Part shown: positions 56,870 to 64,000 of the stretch, in pieces
How the letters are laid out: each line of letters begins with the position of its first letter
Numbering within the stretch: position 1 is the first letter of the stretch
NCBI GenBank assembly: GCA_037176885.1
Contig: JAWWNJ010000036.1
Span: 806,001-870,000 of the forward strand
Source: Favolaschia claudopus
Lineage: Eukaryota > Basidiomycota > Agaricomycetes > Agaricales > Mycenaceae
Reading direction: 5' to 3'
Length of the DNA stretch: 64,000 nucleotides
Translations under genes and position numbers: made by a program
The notes under the pieces: generated by a model
What the model was told of the DNA's origin: nothing
What the model saw: only the letters and a program-made list of their open reading frames with translations
Databases searched by the model: none

Positions 56870-59790
56870 TTACACATTGATTACTGTTCGTTCAGAGTGC
56901 CAAAAGCCTTTTCTGAGGATAGCAGTCATGGATGCCCATGTAAATGTCCACCACCTCTTTTCTGGCCGTGATTCAGAAGTCATAGTCGATGCGGCACCGT
57001 CCTGAGGGTCGTCCTCCTTAGACTCGCTCGACGCAGCTTCCTCCTCCACGAAACCGAGACGCGACATCAACGAGCCTAGCCAATCCCAGTTGGTGTTCCA
57101 GCAATGAAGGATGCACCACAGAACGAGGACAGCGACGGCGATCAAGACACCTGCGACCAGCATGCGAGAGAGAAGGTTCGTCTGAACAAAGCACATGAAG
57201 GAGAAGGCTACCATGAAAGCAACCATCCTATAATACCCAATCTTATGAGTCTCAAACAATCAGGGTGCTGAATAAAAAGGTACTTACGACCATACCAACA
57301 AGGCATAAGGAAGGCTATATAAAATAGCGCGGGTTTCGTGACCCAAGTGTAACATGAAATTGGCTGCAACCCCAGCAGAAGCACGAACCCAACCACGATG
57401 GTGGTTTGTCAGCAGCAAACCAACAACGATGCTCCCGATACTTGCGAGTATTGATAGGTAGCTCGAAATTTGTGCCGGAGAACGGTTGGGAGCACTGGAT
57501 CCGTTATTGTCCACACTTTGGATCGCAAGGAAGGCGACATTGGCGTTCAGAAGCACAGTGGCCTATACCGAATATTAGAACAAGTTGAGTCGCAACAGCA
57601 CTACAAAATACTACGCACGTAGAGGACGAACTCTTGCCATTCACTATTGAGCCGTGTGACATAGTTTGCCCATTGAGAACACCTGATCAAACCATCTGTG
57701 TTTATTGCTTGAAAACCTCTCAAATGGAAATCCGGGGCGTAAAACAGTATGGGGCTCAATGCCCGGACGAGAAGTGTTCGCTTTTGAGCGGTTGCATGAA
57801 TGGATTGATCAACATTCAGCCTTGCCCCAGGCTCGCCATGAAAATTGTAGACACGGTTACGTGCTGGTGGGAGGTCAGTGACGCCACAATGAAGAGGAAA
57901 ATTTATGTTCCAAACACATTCATGAGCCGCCCAACAAGTACGGCAGACCCACTGAAACTCTTGTTCGCATGTTGACCAACGTATTCTAACAATGTGTTAT
58001 ATTTTGGGCGGAAAGAACGATGTCCAAAGGACTCACGTCTTATACCGTCAACGACCGTGATCATATTCTTGAGATCGTCGATCTTCCAACTGACAGTCGA
58101 TGTCTGGGACGTTACAGCATCTGGAGGCATACATTGAGAGAGGGAGGCGATGGCTAGAAATGATTTACCGCCTAAAGCATGGAGAACAATGTCACGGAGT
58201 TCATCTACCACCACATGCGTAACTTCAAAAGCCATGGGATAATATTCGCAATGCAGCCTTGGTATTTACGATCAGCTATTGAAAAAATCTCCCGTAAGCC
58301 ACGAACCAATATTGTGCCTCTAATTCGTGGCCTGTGGAGCGTAAACAAATTTCCAGGGAGAAAACCTGGACGGCGTACGGATGTGTGATGCAGACGACAT
58401 CCCTTTCACCTCCGCAGTAACGGGAAATAAGTTTGAGTCACAATAGTCCATCCAGAAGATACAGCGGTCCTGATGATTGACAAAATAGTATTGGCAACCC
58501 TTGCTGCCGTCGTCGTAGAGGAATTCATCGAGAACAAGATCGGTGCCAGGTTCAAGCTCGACATTGTGTGCTCGGAGAAAATCAAGCACCATGCTCATGT
58601 TGTCATTGAAGAAAATTAGCGTGTCGGCATCGAAGAGGTTCGCGTCAGTGAACACACGCTAAATATGAAGTCAGCGACCTTGCTTCCGCACATGTACAGA
58701 CAGACGCACCTTTTCCTCATGAAAAAAGTATTGGGCGCCTTCAGGGTGCTGGCAGGGCGTCCAGCACCCGGTCCAGCAAGGTGGCGGCGGATTTCTTGGG
58801 GTCTTGTGAGCGGGTCTCGATGTACTTGCACGGTCTTACCGGACGGGGCAGATGGTGAGGGGGTTGAGAGTGAATTTCGTGGGTTCTTGGGGGCTGAGAG
58901 GATGAATTGAGCGCATATGTAGACGATAAAACAAGATCGTACACTGTTACTTTCCGATCGTATCTCCCCAACATGTTTGGTGTCACAGGGCAAATGCGCG
59001 GGTAAACCTCGTTCAAACAAGGAGGTGATTCTGCGATATCCCCGAATGATCCCGGAAACTCTGTGGCGGTTCCAGGTAGAGGGGAATCCACAACACTAAG
59101 AGTAGTAGGCGGCAACATGTAGCCATTGAGACCTATGTGGGGCGATGCCGGAAATACAGAGAGATTTTGCATTGAAACGGCCGCTGACTCGGAAGGCGGA
59201 CTGTACAAAGGAAGTTGCTCAACAGACAGACTGTGAAGCGAATCGGACTCCTGGATTATGGGATGAGCGGTGGTTTCTTGTGAAGAGCACGAGGTGCTAG
59301 GACCTGCGCTCGAGTAGGGATGCAGAGAGACAGGTATCGAGCTGGCCAAAACGACCTGAGATTCGGGTTCTCCGGGGTACTTGGACTCGGAGTCGTCACC
59401 GTCATCACGACAGCTAGTTTGTGGGTACACAATGCGGATGGTTGTTGAGTTTTCCACAGAGGTAGAAGTCGCATTTGGCCGCTTGCCAGTGATTATTCGC
59501 CGCAGCGCAGAGAACAGAAATAGTAGACCTCGGATTGACGCGCGAACAAAAGTGTTGCCCATAATAAGTTTTTGCAGAACAGTCAGCACCCTTTGAATGC
59601 CTGACATCGCTGCCTTGTCGTTGGCGGATGGGCTGTAATGCGGGGCCAAAGCAGCGCTGGGAACGATGAGGCCGCCGCGAGGCTCAACATCAGGAAGATT
59701 CATTGGCAGGCTGGAGCGACCCCGAGTAAAATCCCACACTGTATAGTACTTATCGTGCGTGCCAGGGCCGCCCAGATTGGGACTGAACAA
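56870..59790 (-). CDS. Large membrane protein with WW-like motif
   Basis: Matches a family of Agaricomycete proteins of unknown function. The start MFSPNLGGPGTHDKYYTV at 59790 opens a 340-residue Ser/Pro-rich region. A short intron (58839-58803, 37 nt) then links to PPPPCWTGCWTPCQHPEGAQ and YFFHEEK, a WW-like element, followed by RVFTDANLFDADTL. The conserved core continues with LDEFLYDDGSKGCQYYF, HQDRCIFWMDYCDSNLF, VTHVVVDELRDIVLHALGG, VSWKIDDLKNMITVVDG and NRVYNFHGEPGARLN. The C-terminal third is a membrane segment cluster (YLSILASIGSIVVGLLL, MVAFMVAFSFMCFV, MLVAGVLIAVAVLVLWCI) with a polar tail ending SERTVINV. The estimated length is about 800 aa. The 37-nt intron is shorter than others in the window, so that junction is the weakest. 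Role unknown. Confidence 0.72.
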
Positions 59791-60542
59791 CTTCCCCGGA
59801 AGCGTCTGGTCAAACGCCGGAGACCCATGCGGACGCTCTGAATGTATCTGCTGCCTGAGTATCGTTGATAACGCTCAAAGAGAAAAAAGACAAGAAAGAA
59901 AAGACATGTACATCAGGGAGATTAGATCAAGATCTAGATAAGATGAGATAGTACACTGTGACGTGTGACTACAATGTGACGTTACCCTCTGTTACCCTTG
60001 ATCCTCCTTGATCCCGACCACCGTCGCACTGAGTTCGCGCACGTTGTCGCGCATTCGTTACATAGCGTTACATCTTACGGGTATTCAAGCTGCTGTTTCG
60101 TAACCCTTTTCGTGTATCCCTCAAGGTTGGCTTCGCTCGCATTCCCTTTCAAGACCAATCAACGGGTGTCGGCCGCTGCGGTCTTCTTGCCAGCTTCGCT
60201 GCGCACAGCCCCTTCGCGCTCGGCTTAACGAGTCTGCTACAAGCGGCTCATTTTTATCTGCACAACTTGCCCCACAGAATTTAGTCGACACGAATTTAGC
60301 GGTCGAAAATCGCGAATTCTCCATACTAGAAATATCTTTTTTCATTTCTCGCTCACAGAGAAAACCTGTGATCGTATTCTCCTCTATCCTTCACGTAACG
60401 CCCAGTCGCTGAGTTGCGCCGACTCGAACCCTCTGGACTTGTTCTTCAGTAACCTAAATTAGAGCTTGATTCGATCGTTCCCAGGCGGCTGCGCATTCGG
60501 AACCGCGAAACAGTGCAGCGAAATTCTTTGCTCTAAACCACC
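59791..60542. promoter_or_regulatory. Divergent promoter region (WW-like protein / DUF7330)
   Basis: 752 bp between divergent starts. Repeated GTTAC/GTAAC motifs occur around 59982-60075. No gene, TATA box or named operator recognised. Confidence 0.4.
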
Positions 60543-61740
60543 ATGCTCTTGCCTTCCCCCAAACTCGTCGAAGAGACGAATATCACCGTGAATGTCGCCA
60601 CAATGCCTGTGAGTCCGCCAGGAATCGTTTTTTGTGTTTTCCTGATGTCAATTATGTACTTCGAGCAGGACGAACCCCCGCCAGCATACGTGCCCGAAGC
60701 TTCTGCCTCTGTAGCGACGGACGCATCTCAGCAAAGCACCCGCCCCACGAACTTCCTCAGTCTCATCCGCGCGAACGCTCCAATCACCGGCAGCTTCATC
60801 ATCGACCCAAATATCCGCATTCCTGACGCTCTATTACCTGACGCCGTCGAGCCGCGGCGGAATCTGTACCTCGAAACTACCGGGGCCCCAATCGATGTGG
60901 ATATCTTTGTTGTTGGGGGGAAGAATGTGCGAGCGGATATACACTTGCAGGCAAACGGACCTATAAATGCTCGGATTGTACGTTGTTCTCGCCCACGTTC
61001 GCTCCTGCAATTTGTTGCTAACCACCTTTCAGCACGCCTCCCCCTCCATCGCCCGCCCACACATCCACCTCAGCGCCTTCTCCTCAGCCCCCATCTCCAT
61101 CGCCGTTCCCGCCTCTTTCCGTGGTCCGATTACGATTCTCAGCTCACGCCCCTCACCCTCCCCGTCACTCCCCCCGCAAGCGACCATCTTCTCTGAAGCG
61201 AACAACACTCGCCGTGGATTTATCGGCGATTTCGCCGACTGGACGCGCGATTCCGCTGGGGACGAGCTGGATCTCCAGTCCGCGACTGTTTCGATTAGCG
61301 TACTTGAAGCTGAAGGAGGTCCGCGTGAGCAAGAACGAGAGGATACGAGCACGGACGAGTCTCAGAATCCCACCGACCCGTTCGCTTGGTTAAGGATGCC
61401 GGTACCACATCTCCAGCATCCCCTCGACCGCCATACGCCTCGTCATGCTCATGAACGTCAACATCTTCATGCGACGCCGTTCCAGCCTGGGCCCCCTCCG
61501 GCGCATCAGGGTATGCCCGCGCAGTGGGGTCGATTGGGTGGTCGGGGGTATGGACTCGGTCGTGAGGGGGAAGAAGTTCAAGAACAACGACTCGGAGGAC
61601 AGGGACAGAGCTTCGACCCTCTGGCGTGGATGCACCACGCGCGCGGGCGTGGGCGCGGTGGGGGGTTCGGAAGGGGTTTTGGACAGGCGGCAATATCGCC
61701 TCATAGCTTGGGGCCGACGGCCCCGGGATCGTGGTGGTAG
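60543..61740 (+). CDS. DUF7330-like protein, copy 1
   Basis: Exons 60543-60608, 60669-60977 and 61033-61740 join in phase to 360 aa. The recognisable core is DEPPPAYVPEAS, NFLSLIRANAPITGSFIIDP, the EPRRNLYLETTGAPIDVDIF strand, ADIHLQANGPINARI, then RPHIHLSAFSSAPISIAVPA and RRGFIGDFADWTRDSAGDEL. This beta-rich pattern, with short repeated I/V-x-L strands, is typical of the DUF7330 adhesin-like domain in basidiomycetes. The C-terminal 120 residues are Gly/Arg/His-rich (GRGRGGGFGRGFGQAAI) and probably disordered. No signal peptide. It is followed 300 bp later by a second copy in the same direction. Function unknown. Confidence 0.75.
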
Positions 61741-62043
61741 CGTAGTCTTGATAATAATGCTTCGTGACGACGTCGTCGACTTCGCGGTTTTGTTTCTTGT
61801 GTATATGTGCTTGATCTATACTTATGTACTGTATCGTTACATATCCTGTAAAATAGGTGTACCATTCTTTTTTTTCTGTGTTTTCATGCACTGTTCTTGG
61901 TTTTTCCCAAACTCTCAATACGACGCCCACTACTGGAAGTTTCGCCGCCGCCGGACGGCTATGTAACTTGAATGCGCAGCATCTTTGACTGGAGCTTCCA
62001 TCTTCTCAAACATCTTCTTCATAAGCACTAACAGCACTCTACC
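61741..62043. other. Spacer between tandem DUF7330 genes
   Basis: About 300 bp, T-rich around 61865-61910. Both neighbours lie on the plus strand. Terminator and promoter elements are expected, but none is recognised. Confidence 0.4.
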
Positions 62044-63066
62044 ATGATTCTGCTCGACTCTTCCCTCAAAACTGCACAAGACAGAGACACCACTGTTAAC
62101 GCTGCTTTTCTACCTGTAAATCTCGCTCTGCCGGTTTTTCTCAGCTTTTTTCATTCGAATCGAAACTAGGGACCGGACGTGATAGGACTCGGACAACCTG
62201 AAGACTCGCCACCAGCTTATTATCCTGGTCTTACTTCGCTTATGGGGTCTCCAAATCTGAGGTCTGAATCATCTCAAGCGCCCCGTTCGACGAGCTTTCT
62301 GAGTCTCGTTCGCGGAAATGGACAGTCTATCACAGGAAGCTACACTATCGATCCTTCTATACGCATCCCCTCTGCCCTGTTGCCAACCGAAATCGGGGCT
62401 GAGCCCAGGCGAAATCTGTATCTCGAAACGACGGATGTACCAATCGACGCGGATGTGTTCGTTGTTGGGGAGGCGTCCTCGAATTCTGATTCTGAAGGCT
62501 CTGAGTCACTACGAGCTGATATCGAGCTCAAGGCAGCCCAGGGGCCTATCACGGCGCGTCTCGTACGTTCCTTTCTCTACATTCATTTATTCGTAGCCTA
62601 ATCTCAACATGCACACTCAGCATACCGCCCCACACTCCCCCGCCCTCATATCCATCTCACCGCCCACTCCGCCTCCGGCCCCATCAACGTCCTCCTTCCG
62701 CCCACCTTCTGCGGCCCGCTCACTATTCGCACACCGTCCACCTGCTCGCTTCCCCAAGAGGCGATCATCTTCGCCGAGGCGCAAGATACGCGGCGGGGCT
62801 TTGTTGGCGATTTCGCGGGCTGGACGGATGATTCAGTCGGCGATGCGCTCGTTATTGAGTCTGCGGGACCTGTGGTGGTGGGTGTTGCGGGTTTCGATGA
62901 TGCGGACGACGGGGCAGCAGGGAGTGGCGGAAATCCGCTACGAAGAAGGTTGCGTATCGTTCGGTCCTCTACATCCCTCGCCAATGCACCCTCGTCGCCG
63001 ACTTCTCCGAGGGACGCTACGACCACCTCAGAACCTCTGTCTCCGTCCTCTCCACGTCCATCCTGA
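62044..63066 (+). CDS. DUF7330-like protein, copy 2 (one unresolved junction)
   Basis: A diverged tandem relative of copy 1. Exon 1 is 62044-62115 (MILLDSSLKTAQDRDTTVNA). Exon 2 starts at 62170 with GPDVIGLGQPEDSPPAYYPG and includes SFLSLVRGNGQSITGSYTID, AEPRRNLYLETTDVPIDADV and ADIELKAAQGPITARL. Exon 3 starts at 62621 and is homologous to copy 1 (RPHIHLTAHSASGPINVLLP, DTRRGFVGDFAGWTDDSVGD). If the donor at the position used in copy 1 is taken (after 62562), exon 3 is off by one base. A weaker donor five bases earlier (GTCTCG, after 62557) restores the frame and gives 301 aa. So this is either unusual splicing, a recent single-base deletion, or a sequence error. The tail is Ser/Thr/Pro-rich and lacks copy 1's Gly/Arg region. 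Confidence 0.65.
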
Positions 63067-63525
63067 TATATATTCGAGCTTCTAGACTTCCTGCGGAGTG
63101 GTGTCTGTGATATCCAAAGTCCCGTCGATGGAGTAATACCTGACGACCCCGTAACCCACGACCAACACGCTGCGGAGAATCATCTCTTCAAGCCTCGTTG
63201 ATTACGATCCACGACTTCAACAACCTGTTAACAACCAACGCAATCATCCTCAACTGCCCCCTCAAGCGCGTCGACGACGCCGACCTCATCAACAACCACT
63301 GTCAGATGTAGGCATGCGTTCCCCCTCACCGGTCACCCCGGAAAAGATGTATGACGGTGATCCACCTTCTGACCCCAAGTATCGGGCATGTTGGTCTCGA
63401 TTCGATGGAAAGCGGAAGGGTTCTGCGAATGCGCACATGGTATTAAAAAAGTCCTTTTTGTTACGCTATTTGGTTGACAATGGCATAATCAGATATGTCC
63501 TTGACTCAAAACCACGTCCCTTGGG
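63067..63525. other. Convergent intergenic region
   Basis: About 460 bp between the DUF7330 copy 2 stop and the hydrolase C stop. A short open frame (63314 onward) is unsupported. Confidence 0.4.
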
Positions 63526-64000
63526 TCACTCGAAAACCGTCTCCAGCCACTCGAACATCTCGCGGTTCGTGCTCGACGCAGCGCCGGGTTGGCAATGATA
63601 TCCCTCCGGCCCATCGAAAGTTACGAGCGTCGCGTTGGTCGTATTACCCACCTGCTCAACGAAGTCAAGCGACTGGGAGAGCACATCGTCGCGCGTCCCA
63701 TTCGCAAGCCATATCGGCATCGTCAATCTGTCGAACAAGCCCGTCATGTTCATCTCGCCCGTCGTCGCAAGGAACTCGGACGGCGATTCCGTATTGAACG
63801 CCCACAAGCCGTGTTCGATTCCCCAGCGGAGGGACGACGGCATGGAACTATTGCTGACTATCGCTAAGACTATGGCGTCGAACGCGGATTTGTTGCCTGA
63901 ATGAAACAAGTCTTGGAACTGGCTCGGGAGTTGGCCCAAGAATCCGTCTTGCACGGTGACGACGCCGGGGTTAAGCAGGAGCGCTTTGATGCGCGGCTCA
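63526..64000 (-). CDS. Secreted alpha/beta-hydrolase, paralogue C (3' part, cut by the window edge)
   Basis: The last 157 residues of a third hydrolase paralogue. The visible portion starts within EPRIKALLLNPGVV, and continues GNKSAFDAIVLAIVSNSS, RWGIEHGLWAFNTESP, MNMTGLFDRLTMPIWLANGT, LDFVEQVGNTTNATLVT, the catalytic His in DGPEGYHCQPGA, and the shared C-terminus TNREMFEWLETVFE. The signal peptide, cap and nucleophile elbow lie beyond the window, so completeness cannot be judged. Segments such as FNTESP, TFDGPEGYHC and SSTNREMFEWLETVFE are closer to paralogue B than to A. No F-box-like gene follows it in the 3.5 kb visible on its 3' side. Confidence 0.8.
   Translation of the reverse strand, partial: EPRIKALLLNPGVVTVQDGFLGQLPSQFQDLFHSGNKSAFDAIVLAIVSNSSMPSSLRWGIEHGLWAFNTESPSEFLATTGEMNMTGLFDRLTMPIWLANGTRDDVLSQSLDFVEQVGNTTNATLVTFDGPEGYHCQPGAASSTNREMFEWLETVFE

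Noticed and set aside
60390..60450. tRNA-like T-loop on the minus strand (GGGTTCGAGTC)
   Set aside because: Stem pairing fails after the first base pair and there is no cloverleaf.
1..64000. CRISPR arrays, bacterial operons, ribosome binding sites, riboswitches
   Set aside because: The sequence is fungal nuclear DNA with spliceosomal introns. No regularly spaced repeats were seen.

Overview
This 64-kb window looks like nuclear DNA of a mushroom-forming basidiomycete (Agaricomycetes). Genes are intron-dense, with introns mostly 46-66 nt. Several families are ones I know mainly from basidiomycetes: DUF6534 seven-helix proteins, DUF7330 proteins, Zn2Cys6 regulators with the FFGPTGGSE signature, and membrane proteins with a WW-like motif. 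Nothing suggests bacterial, viral or organellar DNA. I saw no rRNA, tRNA or CRISPR array. All similarity judgements were made by reading, without database searches.

Layout. (1) 0-13.4 kb: the 5' part of a Zn2Cys6 regulator (-), a short-chain dehydrogenase (-), a cytochrome P450 (-), a multi-pass membrane protein (-), and, divergent from it, a glycerol-3-phosphate acyltransferase (+). (2) 13.4-22 kb: a gene-poor 3-kb stretch, then a GNAT acetyltransferase (-), a secreted serine carboxypeptidase (+) and an F-box-like protein (-). (3) 22-23 kb: the 3' end of a dead non-LTR retrotransposon with a tetranucleotide tail. (4) 24-45 kb: an inverted duplication. A secreted alpha/beta-hydrolase followed by an F-box-like gene (23964-28810, +) reappears as the same ordered pair on the other strand (44944-41339, -). 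Between the arms lie a C2H2 zinc-finger protein, a 295-bp tandem repeat, a Pcl-type cyclin, a second Zn2Cys6 regulator and a third F-box-like gene. (5) 45-52 kb: a DUF924 protein, a third Zn2Cys6 regulator with an apparent 6-nt exon, and a DUF6534 membrane protein. (6) 52-60 kb: a wrecked MYND gene, an F-box-like gene, an intact MYND gene, and a large WW-like membrane protein. (7) 60-64 kb: two tandem DUF7330 genes and the 3' half of a third hydrolase paralogue at the window edge.

The genes are mostly independent units. The regulator, dehydrogenase and P450 at the left edge are adjacent and could form a small metabolic locus, but no backbone synthase is visible. The stronger theme is recent duplication and decay: three hydrolases, five F-box-like genes, two MYND copies (one dead), two DUF7330 copies and a tandem non-coding repeat.
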